From: Candidatus Omnitrophota bacterium
GTDB lineage: Bacteria; Omnitrophota; Gorgyraeia; 1-14-0-20-64-10
DNA length: 38,859 nucleotides
Direction of reading: 5' to 3'
Assembly: GCA_016177405.1 (NCBI GenBank)
Contig: JACOVG010000027.1
Location: forward strand, 78,733-117,591
Shown: piece after piece, positions 1-9,498 of the stretch
How positions within the stretch are numbered: position 1 is the first letter of the stretch
Layout: each line of letters begins with the position of its first letter
Notes under the pieces: generated by a model
Database searches by the model: none
What the model saw: the letters and a program-made list of their open reading frames with translations, nothing else
What the model was told of the DNA's origin: nothing
Made by a program: the position numbers and the translations under genes

Positions 1-1367
1 CCGATCCCTACCAGAGCGGCTTTAAAAGGGACGGGCCCATCGCCTCTTTCCTGGCTTCTTTTGAGGAGGGCAGGCAGGTCAAGGCGGCCGGCCGGCTGAC
101 CGCCATCCGTTCGCACGGCAAGACCACCTTCGCGGATCTGAAGGACGCCAGCGGCCGGGTCCAGCTTCTTTTTTCCGAGGAGGAGCTGAAGGAGCGCTAC
201 GCCCGGATCGAGGAGCTGGATCTGGGGGACATCGTCGGGGTGGAGGGGGCGGCCCTCAAGACCAAAACCGGAGAGCCCACTCTGCGGGTGTCCGGCTGGC
301 AGATCCTTTCCAAGGCCTTGAGGCCCCCGCCGGAGAAGTGGCACGGGCTCAAGGATGTGGAGCTTCGCTATCGCAAGCGCTACCTCGATCTCCTGGCCAA
401 CCCGGAGACGAGAGAGACCTTTTTGATCCGCAGCCGCCTGATCACCGGGATCCGGCGCTTCCTGGATTCGAGGGGATTCCTGGAGGTGGAAACCCCGATG
501 ATGCAGCCGATCCCCGGGGGAGCGGCCGGCAAGCCGTTCAAGACGCGCCACAACGCGCTTGGGATGGACCTCTACCTTCGGATTGCCCCGGAGCTTTACT
601 TGAAGCGGCTGTTGGTGGGGGGGCTGGAGAAGGTTTATGAGGTGAACCGGAGCTTCCGCAACGAGGGGCTCTCGACCCGGCACAACCCGGAGTTCACCAT
701 GCTGGAGGTGTACGAGGCCTACGGCGACTGCCAGTCGATGATGGCGCTCACCGAGGAACTCGTCTCAACGCTGGCGGCGGAGCTTAGAGGAACGAGCCCC
801 CTGACCTTCGCCGGAAAGACGTTGGATCTCGCCAGGCCCTGGAAGAGGGTGTCGTTGGCGCGGCTTCTCGAGGATAAATTCAAGATCAAGCCGACCGACT
901 CCATGGAGGCCCTCGCCAAAGCGATGAAGCTGGATCTCGGAGCGGTCCCGAAGAACCAATTGGCCAAGGTGGTCCTGTCCGGGCTGGACGAGCTGTTCCA
1001 GCACCAGACGAGCGCACCGGTTTTTGTCACCGACTTCCTGAAGGTCTTCTCTCCCCTGGCGAAATCGGTCCCGGGCAGCCCCCTGGTGGCCGACCGGTTT
1101 GAGCTTTTCATCGGAGGCCTGGAGGTGGCCAACGCCTACACCGAGCAGAACGACCCCGCGGAGCAGCGCCGAAGTTTCCAGGGCACGCAGGCGCTGGGCG
1201 GCGACGAGGCCCAGGCGGTGGACGAGGATTTCCTGGAGGCGCTGGAGTACGGCATGCCCCCGGCCGGCGGCTTAGGCGTAGGGATCGACCGGCTGGCCAT
1301 GCTTCTGGCCGGCTGTGACTCGATCCGGGACGTGATCCTCTTTCCCACCCTCCGGCCCGAGGGCTAG
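1..1367 (+). CDS. lysS: Lysine--tRNA ligase, class II (5' partial)
   Basis: Class II lysyl-tRNA synthetase, which charges tRNA-Lys with lysine in the cytoplasm. The reading frame is open from base 3, so the true start lies upstream of the window and about 454 residues are visible of a family that is usually near 490-500. The first 100 or so codons read as the N-terminal OB-fold anticodon-binding domain. The catalytic core follows: RYRKRYLDLL near base 370, motif 2 around bases 655-705 (FRNEGLSTRHNPEFTMLE), and motif 3 near 1270-1310 (GVGIDRLAML). It ends 7 bases before lolC, so the two are probably co-transcribed. There is no sign of a frameshift. I am very sure of the family; only the N-terminus is unseen. 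Confidence 0.97.
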   Translation, partial: DPYQSGFKRDGPIASFLASFEEGRQVKAAGRLTAIRSHGKTTFADLKDASGRVQLLFSEEELKERYARIEELDLGDIVGVEGAALKTKTGEPTLRVSGWQILSKALRPPPEKWHGLKDVELRYRKRYLDLLANPETRETFLIRSRLITGIRRFLDSRGFLEVETPMMQPIPGGAAGKPFKTRHNALGMDLYLRIAPELYLKRLLVGGLEKVYEVNRSFRNEGLSTRHNPEFTMLEVYEAYGDCQSMMALTEELVSTLAAELRGTSPLTFAGKTLDLARPWKRVSLARLLEDKFKIKPTDSMEALAKAMKLDLGAVPKNQLAKVVLSGLDELFQHQTSAPVFVTDFLKVFSPLAKSVPGSPLVADRFELFIGGLEVANAYTEQNDPAEQRRSFQGTQALGGDEAQAVDEDFLEALEYGMPPAGGLGVGIDRLAMLLAGCDSIRDVILFPTLRPEG

Positions 1368-1374
1368 CCCCCCG

Positions 1375-2559
1375 ATGCGGTACGAGCTGTTTCTGGCTCT
1401 TCGATACCTGGGCGGCTTGAAGCGCTCCCAGCCGTTTGTGTCGGTGATCGCGGCGATCTCGGTGTGCGGGGTGGCCGTGGGGGTGGCGGCCCTCCTGGTG
1501 GTCCTGGGGGTGATGACCGGCTTCGACGCCGATCTTCAGTCCAAGATCCTCGGCTCCAACCCGCACCTGGTGGTGGAGGCGGAATCCGGGGTGGAGGCCT
1601 CCGAGAGCTTTCTGCGCAGAATCGAGCAGGTTCCGGGGGTGGCGGGGGCGGCCCCCTTCGCCCAGACCCAGGTCATTTTGAAATTCGACAAGGCAAGCCT
1701 CGGGGCGATCCTCCGGGGCGTGGACCCGGCCCGCGAGGGGCGGGTCACCGGTTTGAGCGAGCGCCTGATCGAGGGGAGCTGGCCGCCGGCGCCCGGCGAG
1801 CTGGTCGTCGGTTCCCAGCTGGCCAGCCGCCTGCGCCTCCATCCCGACGACGAGGTCCTGGTCTGGGGAGGAGACAGCCCCAAGCCCCGCGCGATGAAGA
1901 TCCGGGCCGTCATGTCCACGGGGATGTACGATTACGATCTTCATCTGGCTCTGGCCCCCCTGGCCACGGTCCAGGAGCTGATCGGGCTTCCCGGGAAGGC
2001 CTCCGGAATCGGCATCCGCTTGAAGGAGGCGATGAAGGCCCCGGAGGTCAAACGGGAGCTCCTGGCGGCGCTGGGCTTTCCTTACTGGGTGGTCACCTGG
2101 ATGGATCTGAACCAGAGCCTCTTCGCCGCGCTCAAGCTGGAAAAGGTGACGATGTTCGTGATCCTGACCCTCATTGTGCTGGTGGCCTGCTTCAACATCG
2201 TGGCGACCCTGCTGATGGTGGTGGTGGGCAAGACCAAAGAGGTTGGCATCTTAAAGGCGGTGGGCGCCACCAACGGGTCGATCGGCCTGATCTTCACCTG
2301 GGCGGGCCTTCTGATCGGTTTGGCCGGCACCGCCTTGGGGACCGCGGGCGGCATGGCGCTGTGCGGTTTGCTCGCGAAATACCAGTTCATCCAGCTGCCG
2401 CCCGAGATTTATTACCTGGACCGGCTGCCGGTTCAGCTGACGATCCCCGACACCCTCCGGGTGACCGGATCGGCTTTGGGCCTGGCGTGGATCTCCTGCC
2501 TCTACCCGGCGTGGGTGGCGGCCAGGCTTGATCCGGCGGCCGCGCTTCGGTATGAGTGA
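1375..2559 (+). CDS. lolC: Lipoprotein-releasing ABC transporter permease (LolC/LolE family)
   Basis: Inner-membrane permease of the Lol system, which extracts lipoproteins from the inner membrane for delivery to the outer membrane. The 394-residue protein has the family layout: one transmembrane helix near residues 22-48, a large periplasmic domain to about 255, then three helices near 258-285, 303-335 and 365-388 (FtsX-like permease domain). The start is typical (MRYELFLALRYL). Its stop overlaps the lolD start (ATG at 2552, TGA at 2557), which implies translational coupling with its ATPase. Only one permease gene is present here, so the transporter may be a homodimer, as known for single-permease species; a second one elsewhere cannot be excluded. 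Its presence implies an outer membrane. Confidence 0.93.
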   Translation: MRYELFLALRYLGGLKRSQPFVSVIAAISVCGVAVGVAALLVVLGVMTGFDADLQSKILGSNPHLVVEAESGVEASESFLRRIEQVPGVAGAAPFAQTQVILKFDKASLGAILRGVDPAREGRVTGLSERLIEGSWPPAPGELVVGSQLASRLRLHPDDEVLVWGGDSPKPRAMKIRAVMSTGMYDYDLHLALAPLATVQELIGLPGKASGIGIRLKEAMKAPEVKRELLAALGFPYWVVTWMDLNQSLFAALKLEKVTMFVILTLIVLVACFNIVATLLMVVVGKTKEVGILKAVGATNGSIGLIFTWAGLLIGLAGTALGTAGGMALCGLLAKYQFIQLPPEIYYLDRLPVQLTIPDTLRVTGSALGLAWISCLYPAWVAARLDPAAALRYE

Positions 2560-3244
2560 CCTGCTGGAGGCCGCCGGTTTAAGGAAGTCGTACCACCAGG
2601 GGGCGCAGGCCCTGGAGGTGCTCAAGGGAGTTGGCCTGGTCCTTCAAGCCGGCGAGGTGGCGGCGATCGTGGGACCTTCGGGCGCCGGCAAATCCACCCT
2701 GCTGCATCTTTTGGGAGGTTTGGACCGGCCCACCGACGGGGCCGTCCGCTTTGAAGGCAGGGACCTTTACGGATTGCCCGACCGCGCGAGGGCCCAGATC
2801 CGGTCCAGGGCCTTTGGCTTTGTCTTTCAGTTTTATCATCTGGTGCCGGAGCTGACCGTCTTGGAGAACGTCTCCCTGCCGGCTTGGATGGCCAACGGCG
2901 CCGGCGGGGCCCGAGCCGGCCGCGAGCGGGCCGCGGAGCTTTTGGAGGAGGTGGGATTGAGCCACCGGCTCACGCACCGGAGCGCCGAGCTCTCGGGCGG
3001 AGAGCAGCAGCGGGTGGCCATCGCGCGGGCGCTCATGAACCGCCCGAGGCTTGTTTTCTGCGATGAGCCGACCGGCAACCTCGACTCCGAGACGGGCAAA
3101 AGCGTTTTGAAGCTGCTCCTGCGGATCAATCAGGAGGAAAAGACAGCGTTTCTCATCGCAACCCACGAGCCGGCGATCACCCAGGTGGCCGGGCGCGTGC
3201 TTCACTTAAAGGATGGCCGACTATGGGACTCAAAGTCTACCTAA
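2552..3244 (+). CDS. lolD: Lipoprotein-releasing ABC transporter ATP-binding protein
   Basis: ATPase that powers the LolC-type permease encoded just upstream. I chose the ATG at 2552, which overlaps the lolC stop and gives 230 residues, the usual LolD length. An in-frame TTG at 2528 would only add residues inside lolC. Walker A is GPSGAGKS at residues 41-48, the Q-loop is in VFQFYHL near 91-97, the signature LSGGEQQ is at 147-153, Walker B is LVFCDE at 167-172, and the switch histidine is H205. Its 3' end overlaps the start of ilvE by 22 bases, so the aminotransferase is read from the same message. The family is certain; assignment to Lol rather than the related MacB group rests on the lolC neighbour. 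Confidence 0.94.
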   Translation: MSDLLEAAGLRKSYHQGAQALEVLKGVGLVLQAGEVAAIVGPSGAGKSTLLHLLGGLDRPTDGAVRFEGRDLYGLPDRARAQIRSRAFGFVFQFYHLVPELTVLENVSLPAWMANGAGGARAGRERAAELLEEVGLSHRLTHRSAELSGGEQQRVAIARALMNRPRLVFCDEPTGNLDSETGKSVLKLLLRINQEEKTAFLIATHEPAITQVAGRVLHLKDGRLWDSKST

Positions 3245-4095
3245 ACGGGAAGCTGGTCGATTCTTCACAGGCGCAGGTTTCGATCTACGACCACGGTCTC
3301 TTGTACGGGGACGGGGTCTTTGAGGGGATCCGCTCCTACGACGGGCTGATCTTCCAGCTGGCCGAGCATGTGGACCGCCTCTATGAGTCGGCCCACACGA
3401 TCATGCTCAAGATTCCGCTGTCCCAGAAGGAGATGGCGCGGGCGGTGGTGGACACCCTGCGGGCCAACCGCTTGAAGAACGCCTACATCCGCCTGGTGGT
3501 CACGCGCGGGGTGGGCGACCTGGGGCTGGATCCCCGCAAGTGCGATAAACCCACGGTCTTCATCATCACCGACAAGATCGTCCTCTACCCCGAACGAATT
3601 TACAAGGAGGGGCTGGCGATCGTCACGGTGCCCACCCCGCGGAATCTGCCCGAGGCCTTGAACCCGCAGATCAAGTCGCTCAACTACCTGAACAACATCC
3701 TGGCCAAGATCGAGGCGATCAACGCGGGGGCCGAAGAGGCGCTGATGCTAAGCGCCCACGGCTACGTGGCCGAGTGCACGGGGGAGAACCTCTTCATTGT
3801 CAGACACGGGACGCTCCTGACGCCCCCGGCCCATGCCGGGATCCTCAAGGGGATCACCCGGGGCTGCGTCATCCAGCTTGCCGTCAAGGCCAAGATCCCG
3901 GCGAGGGAGGAGATGCTCACCCGGCACGACCTCTACAACGCCCAGGAGTGTTTCCTGACCGGCACCGCCGCGGAGATCGCCCCGGTGGTCCAAATCGACG
4001 GCCGGAGGATCGGCGCGGGATCACCGGGCCCGGTGACCCTGAAGCTCATGGGAGACTTCAAGAAGCTGACGAAAACTGCGGGGGTGAAGTACTGA
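3223..4095 (+). CDS. ilvE: Branched-chain amino acid aminotransferase (class IV)
   Basis: Fold-type IV PLP aminotransferase. It most likely carries out the last step of valine, leucine and isoleucine synthesis, transferring an amino group from glutamate to the branched 2-oxo acids. The PLP lysine is K151 in KSLNYLN, and the conserved ECTGENLF is at 184-191. The N-terminus has IYDHGLLYGDGVFEGIRSY, typical of IlvE. Length (290) fits. The ATG at 3223 is preceded by AAAGGA inside the lolD 3' end and overlaps lolD by 22 bases. The rest of the pathway (ilvD, ilvB, ilvN, ilvC, leuA) is 23 kb downstream, so ilvE is split from its operon. D-amino acid transaminase or aminodeoxychorismate lyase share the fold, but the motifs and pathway context favour IlvE. 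Confidence 0.88.
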   Translation: MGLKVYLNGKLVDSSQAQVSIYDHGLLYGDGVFEGIRSYDGLIFQLAEHVDRLYESAHTIMLKIPLSQKEMARAVVDTLRANRLKNAYIRLVVTRGVGDLGLDPRKCDKPTVFIITDKIVLYPERIYKEGLAIVTVPTPRNLPEALNPQIKSLNYLNNILAKIEAINAGAEEALMLSAHGYVAECTGENLFIVRHGTLLTPPAHAGILKGITRGCVIQLAVKAKIPAREEMLTRHDLYNAQECFLTGTAAEIAPVVQIDGRRIGAGSPGPVTLKLMGDFKKLTKTAGVKY

Positions 4096-4096
4096 A

Positions 4097-4621
4097 GTGA
4101 CCTGCGATCTGTGCGGCAGCCACGAAGCCACCGTTCACCTGACCGAGATCATCGACGACGAGAGCCGGGAGCTGCACCTGTGCGAAACCTGCGCCCGGGA
4201 AAAGGGAACCGGCATAACCCAGCCCTTCGGCCTGGCCGACCTGCTGGCGGGTTTGGCGGATTTCACCACCCAGCAGGAAGCGGAGGGGAAACCCAAGCCC
4301 AAGTGCCCCTCCTGTGGGATGACCTATGAGGATTTCCGGAAACTGGGGAAGCTCGGCTGCGGCGAATGCTACGAGACCTTTCACCGGTTCCTGGGGGCCC
4401 TTTTAAAGAGGATTCACGGCTCCACCCAGCACGTGGGCAAGGCCCCTCCGGCGCCGCCCGCCGCGCCTGCCAAGAAAACCACGCCGGCCAGGAAGGCGGC
4501 CGCCCCTTCCCAGAAGCTGGCCGACCTGAAGGCCAAACTCAAGCAGGCGATTGAAGCGGAGGATTTCGAGGAGGCGGCCTCCTTGAGAGACAAGATCAGG
4601 GCCTTGGAGGCCAAGGCGTGA
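4097..4621 (+). CDS. mcsA: McsA, zinc-finger activator of the arginine kinase McsB
   Basis: McsA binds and activates the protein arginine kinase McsB, marking proteins for ClpC/ClpP degradation. The 174-residue protein shows pairs of cysteines at C3/C6, C29/C32, C70/C73 and C88/C91, consistent with two zinc-binding modules. A low-complexity Ala/Pro/Lys linker spans about 113-136, and a C-terminal UVR motif spans about 137-172 (KLADLKAKLKQAIEAEDFEE), the segment known to dock on Clp or Uvr partners. The start is GTG at 4097, one base after the ilvE stop. The end overlaps mcsB by four bases (GTGA), so the kinase pair is translationally coupled. No ctsR gene lies upstream, where Bacillus-type operons have it. 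Confidence 0.93.
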   Translation: MTCDLCGSHEATVHLTEIIDDESRELHLCETCAREKGTGITQPFGLADLLAGLADFTTQQEAEGKPKPKCPSCGMTYEDFRKLGKLGCGECYETFHRFLGALLKRIHGSTQHVGKAPPAPPAAPAKKTTPARKAAAPSQKLADLKAKLKQAIEAEDFEEAASLRDKIRALEAKA

Positions 4622-5661
4622 CCCTCAACGACCTGGTCCATCAGACCGGCGAATGGCTCAAGGGGACCGGGCCCAAGGGGGAGATCGTGATCTCCTCCCG
4701 GGTGCGGCTGGCCCGCAACCTGGAGGGACAGCCCTTTCCCCATTGGGCCGCCCCGTTGAAGCGCCAGGAGATCTTGAAACAGGTGGAGGCGGCGGTGGCC
4801 GGCTCCTCCTACCTGGCGGGAAGCCTTTTTATCAAGTGGACCGGGCTGACAGAGCTCGACCGCCTCTTTCTGGTGGAGCGCCACCTGATCAGCCGGGAGC
4901 TGGCGGCCGGCAAGAATGAGAAGGCGGCGGTGATCGGGGACCGGGAGATCGTGGCCCTGATGGTGAACGAGGAGGACCACCTGCGCCTGCAGGTTCTGCA
5001 GTCGGGCTTCAATCTCCGCGAGGCCTGGGCGGTTCTGAATCAGGTGGAGGCGGAGCTGGAAACCAAACTTCCGTACGCCTTTTCGCCGGACTGGGGATAT
5101 CTGACCGCTTGCCCGACCAACGTGGGGACCGGCATGCGCTCCTCCTGCATGCTCCATCTGCCGTCTCTGGTCATGACCAAGCAGATCAACCGGGTGCTTC
5201 ACGCCATCACCAAGCTGGGCCTGACCGCCCGGGGGCTTTACGGCGAAGGAACCGAGGCGGCCGGCAACTTCTTCCAGATCTCGAACCAAGTGAGTCTGGG
5301 GATCTCCGAGGAGGAGATCCTGGACAATCTGGACCGTCTGGTGGGGCAGGTGATCGAGCAGGAGGAGGCGGCCCGCAAGGCCCTCTTGAGTCAAAGCCGC
5401 CAGGCCCTGGAGGACCGGATCTGGCGGGCCTACGGCACCCTGAAATCGGCCCACCTCATCACCTCCAGCGAGACGGTGGAGCTTTTGTCGCTGGTTCGGC
5501 TGGGGGTGGACCTGGGGCTTATCACCAGTCTTGACCGGGGGCGGGTGAACCAGCTTTTCATTCAGATCCAGCCGGCCCACCTGCAGAAGCTGGAGGGCCG
5601 CGCCCTGACCCCCTCCGAGCGGGACGCCCGCCGCGCCCAGCTCCTTCGGGAGAGCCTGTGA
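4618..5661 (+). CDS. mcsB: Protein arginine kinase McsB
   Basis: ATP:guanido phosphotransferase fold enzyme that phosphorylates arginine residues on proteins, creating the degradation mark read by ClpC. The 347-residue sequence has the expected nucleotide and catalytic motifs: SSRVRLARN at 27-35, NEEDH at 117-121, CPTNVGTGMRSS at 165-176, and GEGTEAAGNFFQISNQ at 209-224. All key blocks appear intact. The start is GTG at 4618, overlapping the mcsA stop by four bases. It is followed by a 52-base gap and then clpC. Bacterial creatine/arginine kinases are related, but the short N-terminus and the mcsA/clpC neighbours make McsB the clear call. In this outer-membraned organism it should work in the cytosol, as in Bacillus. 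Confidence 0.95.
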   Translation: MTLNDLVHQTGEWLKGTGPKGEIVISSRVRLARNLEGQPFPHWAAPLKRQEILKQVEAAVAGSSYLAGSLFIKWTGLTELDRLFLVERHLISRELAAGKNEKAAVIGDREIVALMVNEEDHLRLQVLQSGFNLREAWAVLNQVEAELETKLPYAFSPDWGYLTACPTNVGTGMRSSCMLHLPSLVMTKQINRVLHAITKLGLTARGLYGEGTEAAGNFFQISNQVSLGISEEEILDNLDRLVGQVIEQEEAARKALLSQSRQALEDRIWRAYGTLKSAHLITSSETVELLSLVRLGVDLGLITSLDRGRVNQLFIQIQPAHLQKLEGRALTPSERDARRAQLLRESL

Positions 5662-5672
5662 AGCGGGTTTCG

Positions 5673-5681
5673 TGCTATCAT
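5673..5681 (+). promoter_or_regulatory. Candidate extended -10 promoter for clpC
   Basis: The 52-base gap before clpC contains TG-C-TATCAT, an extended -10 element (TGn plus five of six matches to TATAAT). No good -35 is seen at the expected distance, which extended -10 promoters tolerate. Transcription would begin around base 5688. A strong Shine-Dalgarno sequence, AAAGGAGGTGA at 5697-5707, precedes the clpC ATG at 5714. I saw no CtsR-type direct heptad repeat and no CIRCE-like inverted repeat in the gap. This would let clpC be expressed apart from mcsAB. Inference from sequence only. Confidence 0.35.
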
Positions 5682-5713
5682 AATCTTAGCGAGAAGAAAG
5701 GAGGTGAGGCGGG

Positions 5714-8203
5714 ATGAACATGTTTAACCGGTTTACCGAGCGGGCCCGGAAGGTGATCCTCCTGGCCAAGGAGGAGGCCAAACGCTTTAATCATGACTAC
5801 ATAGGGACCGAGCACATCCTCCTGGGGCTGATCCGGGAAGGGGAGGGGGTGGCCGCGGCTGTCCTGCAGAATTTGGGGCTAAGCTCGGACCAGATCCGCC
5901 TGGAGGTGGAGAAGCTGGTCCAGCTGGGCCCCTCCACCATCGTCTCCGGAGACATCCCCTTCACCCCCAAGGCCAAGAAGGTGATCGAGCTCGCCATGGA
6001 TGAGGCGCGCAACCTCGGCCACAACTACATCGGCACCGAGCACCTCCTCCTGGGGCTGATCCGGGAAGGGGAGGGGATCGCCGCCCAGGTTCTGGTGAAC
6101 CTGGGGCTTGATCTGGGCAAGGTCCGCCAGGAGGTCATGGAGCTGTTGGGCTCGACCTCGCCCGGCTACACGGCGGGTCCGGCCCCGACGGCCAAAACCA
6201 AAACGCCGGCCCTGGACGCCTTCGGCCGGGACCTGACCCATCTCGCCCACGAGAACAAGCTGGACCCGGTGATCGGCCGCGCCAACGAGATCGAACGGGT
6301 GATCCAGGTTCTCTCCCGGCGCACCAAGAACAACCCGGTTCTCCTGGGGGAGGCCGGAGTCGGGAAGACGGCGATCGTCGAGGGGCTGGCCCAGAAGATC
6401 ATCCGGGGGGACGTGCCCGAGATCCTGAAGGACAAGAGGGTCATCATCCTGGACCTCGCCCTCATGGTGGCCGGCACCAAGTACCGCGGCCAGTTTGAGG
6501 AGCGGATCAAGGCGGTGATGGACGAGATCAAGCGCTCGGAGAACATCGTCATCTTCATTGATGAGCTGCACACCCTGGTGGGGGCCGGCGGGGCCGAAGG
6601 GGCGATCGACGCCTCCAACATCCTGAAACCGGCCCTGGCCCGCGGCGAGATCCAGTGCATCGGCGCCACGACCCTGGACGAGTACCGCAAGTACATCGAG
6701 AAGGACGCGGCCCTCGAGCGCCGCTTTCAGACCATTGTGGTGGATCCCCCATCGGTGGAGCAGGCGGTGGAGATCTTAAAGGGGCTGCGCGACAAGTATG
6801 AGGCCCACCACAAGGTGAAGTACACCGATGCCGCCCTGGAGGCGGCCTCCAAGCTTTCCGACCGCTACATCTCCGGGCGCTACCTGCCGGACAAGGCGGT
6901 GGACCTGATGGACGAGGCCGGCTCCCGGGCGCGCCTCATGGTGCTGACCGCGCCCCCCAACCTGAAGGGGCTGGAGGACCGGATTGAGACCCTGCGCAAG
7001 GAAAAAGAGGCCGCGGTGAAGGGGCAGGACTTCGAGAAGGCGGCCGCGCTGCGCGATCAGGAGCGGGAGGCCCGGCAGGAGCTGGAGCGGATGAAGCGGG
7101 AGTGGTCCCGCACCAAGGCGGAGTCCCAGCCGGTCATCACCGAGGAGGACATCGCCCACATCGTCTCCAAGTGGACCGGAATTCCTGTGGTTCGCCTGGA
7201 AGAGAAGGAGACCCAGAAGCTCCTTCGGATGGAGGACAACCTTCACCAGCGGGTCGTCGGACAGCAGGAGGCGGTGGAGGCCATCGCCAACGCCATCCGC
7301 CGCTCCCGCGCGGGGCTGAAGGACCCCCGCCGGCCGATCGGCTCCTTCATCTTCCTGGGGCCCACGGGGGTGGGCAAGACCCTCCTGGCCCGCGCCCTGG
7401 CGGAGTTTCTCTTCGGGAACGAGGATTCCGTGATCCAGGTGGACATGTCGGAGTACATGGAGAAGTTCAACGTCTCCCGCCTGGTGGGGGCCCCGCCGGG
7501 CTACGTGGGCTACGAGGAGGGCGGACAGCTGACCGAGCGGATCCGGCGCAGGCCCTATTCGGTAGTGCTGCTCGATGAGCTGGAGAAGGCCCATCCGGAC
7601 GTCTTCAATCTCCTCCTGCAGGTTCTGGAGGAGGGAAGGTTGACCGATAGCTTCGGCCGGAAGGTGGACTTCAAGAACACGGTGCTCATCATGACCTCGA
7701 ACATCGGGGCCGAGCTGCTGCGCAAGCAGGGGTCGCTGGGCTTTCAGTCACCCAAGGAGGACGTGACCTACCAGAGCATGAAGGACCAGCTCCTGGAAGA
7801 GGTCAAGCGGACCTTCAAGCCGGAGTTCCTAAACCGCGTGGACGACGTCATCGTTTTCCGGCCGCTCACCCGCGAGGATCTCCAGAAGATCGTCGAGATC
7901 GAGATGGCCGAGGTGATCTCCAGGATCCTGGAGCAGGGGGTGACGATCGAGCTTTCCCAGAAAGCCAAGGAGTTCCTGATTGAGAAGGGATTCGATCCGG
8001 CCTTCGGCGCCAGGCCCCTGAAGAGAACCATCGCCCGGTACCTGGAGGACCCCCTGGCCCAGGAGATCATCGCGGGGCACTTCAAGTCCGGCACCCACAT
8101 CCTGGTGGACGTGGAGAACGACCGGCTCCTCTTTCGCTCCACCGCCTCCGCCAGCCCCAACTCGGCCGCCCAGGGGACGCTTCCTTCCTCGTCAGGTGCC
8201 TGA
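5714..8203 (+). CDS. clpC: AAA+ unfoldase ClpC
   Basis: Hsp100 unfoldase that feeds substrates, including arginine-phosphorylated proteins, to the ClpP protease. The 829-residue protein has two N-terminal Clp-N repeats (about 1-150), a first AAA+ module (Walker A GEAGVGKT 212-219, Walker B VIFIDE 279-284), and a UVR-containing middle domain around 422-457, the hallmark separating ClpC from ClpA. A second AAA+ module follows (GPTGVGKT 549-556, VVLLDE 617-622). LGF at 675-677 matches the loop that docks on ClpP. The ATG at 5714 follows an almost perfect Shine-Dalgarno sequence. Neighbouring mcsA and mcsB complete the targeting module; clpP is not in the window. A short palindrome covers the stop codon. 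Confidence 0.97.
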   Translation: MNMFNRFTERARKVILLAKEEAKRFNHDYIGTEHILLGLIREGEGVAAAVLQNLGLSSDQIRLEVEKLVQLGPSTIVSGDIPFTPKAKKVIELAMDEARNLGHNYIGTEHLLLGLIREGEGIAAQVLVNLGLDLGKVRQEVMELLGSTSPGYTAGPAPTAKTKTPALDAFGRDLTHLAHENKLDPVIGRANEIERVIQVLSRRTKNNPVLLGEAGVGKTAIVEGLAQKIIRGDVPEILKDKRVIILDLALMVAGTKYRGQFEERIKAVMDEIKRSENIVIFIDELHTLVGAGGAEGAIDASNILKPALARGEIQCIGATTLDEYRKYIEKDAALERRFQTIVVDPPSVEQAVEILKGLRDKYEAHHKVKYTDAALEAASKLSDRYISGRYLPDKAVDLMDEAGSRARLMVLTAPPNLKGLEDRIETLRKEKEAAVKGQDFEKAAALRDQEREARQELERMKREWSRTKAESQPVITEEDIAHIVSKWTGIPVVRLEEKETQKLLRMEDNLHQRVVGQQEAVEAIANAIRRSRAGLKDPRRPIGSFIFLGPTGVGKTLLARALAEFLFGNEDSVIQVDMSEYMEKFNVSRLVGAPPGYVGYEEGGQLTERIRRRPYSVVLLDELEKAHPDVFNLLLQVLEEGRLTDSFGRKVDFKNTVLIMTSNIGAELLRKQGSLGFQSPKEDVTYQSMKDQLLEEVKRTFKPEFLNRVDDVIVFRPLTREDLQKIVEIEMAEVISRILEQGVTIELSQKAKEFLIEKGFDPAFGARPLKRTIARYLEDPLAQEIIAGHFKSGTHILVDVENDRLLFRSTASASPNSAAQGTLPSSSGA

Positions 8204-8204
8204 C
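8191..8204. repeat. Palindrome over the clpC stop codon
   Basis: GTCAGGTGCCTGAC has six-base arms (GTCAGG/CCTGAC) and includes the clpC TGA. It is followed by a C- and T-rich run (8204-8217) and then the next gene's GTG. It could be a weak terminator or a repeat fragment. The T tract is interrupted, so efficient termination is doubtful. The core GGTGCCTG recurs at 27147-27154 in a terminator-like hairpin. Confidence 0.35.
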
Positions 8205-8217
8205 CCCCTTTTCCCCC

Positions 8218-9498
8218 GTGCGTAGAACTCTTCGGACGGCCTCCGGCGTTTTCATCGCGGGGGCGCTGGCGCTTGCGGCCGGCCTGCCCCTGGCGAAGGC
8301 GCGCCTGGAACATTCCATAAGCGGTCTCCTTTCGGCCTCGGTCAAGATTCAAGGGATCAGCCTTTGGGCCGATGGTCTCACCCTGCACAGGGTTTCCCTG
8401 CGTCCCAACGGCCCCGGGGCTCCGGCGGCCGCGGGCGCCCTGCTCAACGTCCAGCGGCTGACCCTGGGGCAATTCTGGAAGCTGGGCCGAGGCTCCTCGA
8501 TCACCGTTAAGGGAGGAACCTTTTCGCTGGCGGGAGTGCCGGTCCAGGCCAAAGGCGAGGTGGACCTCGAACTGCCGAACGGGCGCTGCGAGGGCTGGAT
8601 GAAGATCCAGCACCCCCTCTGGGAGGGATGGCTGGAGGTGAGCGGCCGGATCAAAAGGCCCGTCCTGCTCGGATGGTTTCAGGGGAAGGGCCTTCCGCGC
8701 AGGCACTTTGTGGCCGAGCTGGACTGGAACCAGGAACGCCTCCTTCTTTCGCAGGCGGAGATTCAAGGGGGGTGGCGGCTCACGGGCTTCCTGGAGCGGA
8801 AGGCCTCGCCGGACATCCGGGGCCGCTTGGATCTGACCGGTTCTTCGGGCCGGGGAAGGATGAGCTGCGGTTTTCTCCTTCATCCGCCCGACGGCAGCCA
8901 CTTGACCCTGCAGTTGAAAGGGTTGAGGGCCGAGGAGATCCTGCCCTGGTTTCTTCCGCCGGAGCGCCTTCCGAATTTTTCGGGCTGGCTCGAGGGCCAG
9001 GCCTCGCTCGAGGGCCCTTGGCAGCGTCTCGTCAGCCGAGGCCGGTTGACGGGCCGGGAGGTGACGCTGGGCAGCCAAACCCTCCCCCAGGTGAGCTTCG
9101 AATGGGAAGGGCTGGGGCCCAGGCTCACCATCATCAATTCGCATATGAACAAGCCCTCCGGGGTGGTCTGGATGGACGGAACCGTGGATTTGAGGAAGAT
9201 CGGCCGGCCCGATTTCTTCTCGATGGTCAGGCTCTCCTCCCTGGAGAAGGGGTGGCTCGTGTCGGGCTGGCAGATGGACCCGGTTCTCCAGGGCTCCGGG
9301 CTTGAGGTTCGGCGCGTTGGGCCGGAGGATCAAACCACCGTGAGCCTCGCCTACGGGGTGGACGGCCAGGTTCAGCCCGAGCCGCTGGTCCAGTCCAAGG
9401 TTCAGGCCGACATTCCCCTGACCTCCTCCGAGCGGCTCAACATCCGCCTGGAGGGACAGGAGGAGTTTCTGGGCGTGGAGCACCGTGGAAAGTTCTAA
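8218..9498 (+). CDS. AsmA/TamB-like periplasmic protein linked to the Mla operon
   Basis: A 426-residue protein with one N-terminal hydrophobic segment (about 10-27), which reads as a signal anchor, followed by a long periplasmic region of alternating beta-rich repeats. The pattern GxLEGxASLEGP...GRLTG near 258-282 and the closing LNIRLEGQEEFLGVEHRG resemble AsmA/TamB-type proteins, which form hydrophobic grooves that carry lipid between membranes. The match is from pattern recognition and is not secure at subfamily level. The start is GTG at 8218, 14 bases after clpC, with no clear Shine-Dalgarno sequence. The 3' end overlaps mlaE by 14 bases, tying it to the lipid transporter. I infer a role as envelope bridge or partner for MlaEFD. 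Function is otherwise unknown. Confidence 0.6.
   Translation: MRRTLRTASGVFIAGALALAAGLPLAKARLEHSISGLLSASVKIQGISLWADGLTLHRVSLRPNGPGAPAAAGALLNVQRLTLGQFWKLGRGSSITVKGGTFSLAGVPVQAKGEVDLELPNGRCEGWMKIQHPLWEGWLEVSGRIKRPVLLGWFQGKGLPRRHFVAELDWNQERLLLSQAEIQGGWRLTGFLERKASPDIRGRLDLTGSSGRGRMSCGFLLHPPDGSHLTLQLKGLRAEEILPWFLPPERLPNFSGWLEGQASLEGPWQRLVSRGRLTGREVTLGSQTLPQVSFEWEGLGPRLTIINSHMNKPSGVVWMDGTVDLRKIGRPDFFSMVRLSSLEKGWLVSGWQMDPVLQGSGLEVRRVGPEDQTTVSLAYGVDGQVQPEPLVQSKVQADIPLTSSERLNIRLEGQEEFLGVEHRGKF

Noticed and set aside
1108-1944. Minus-strand open frame opposite lysS and lolC
   Set aside because: Arg/Pro/Gly-rich shadow spanning two real genes on the other strand.
7768-9483. Long minus-strand open frame opposite clpC and the AsmA-like gene
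   Set aside because: It is about 570 codons but is antisense to well-supported genes, has low-complexity Gly/Pro/Arg/Leu content with no recognisable domain, and arises from GC-rich codon bias.
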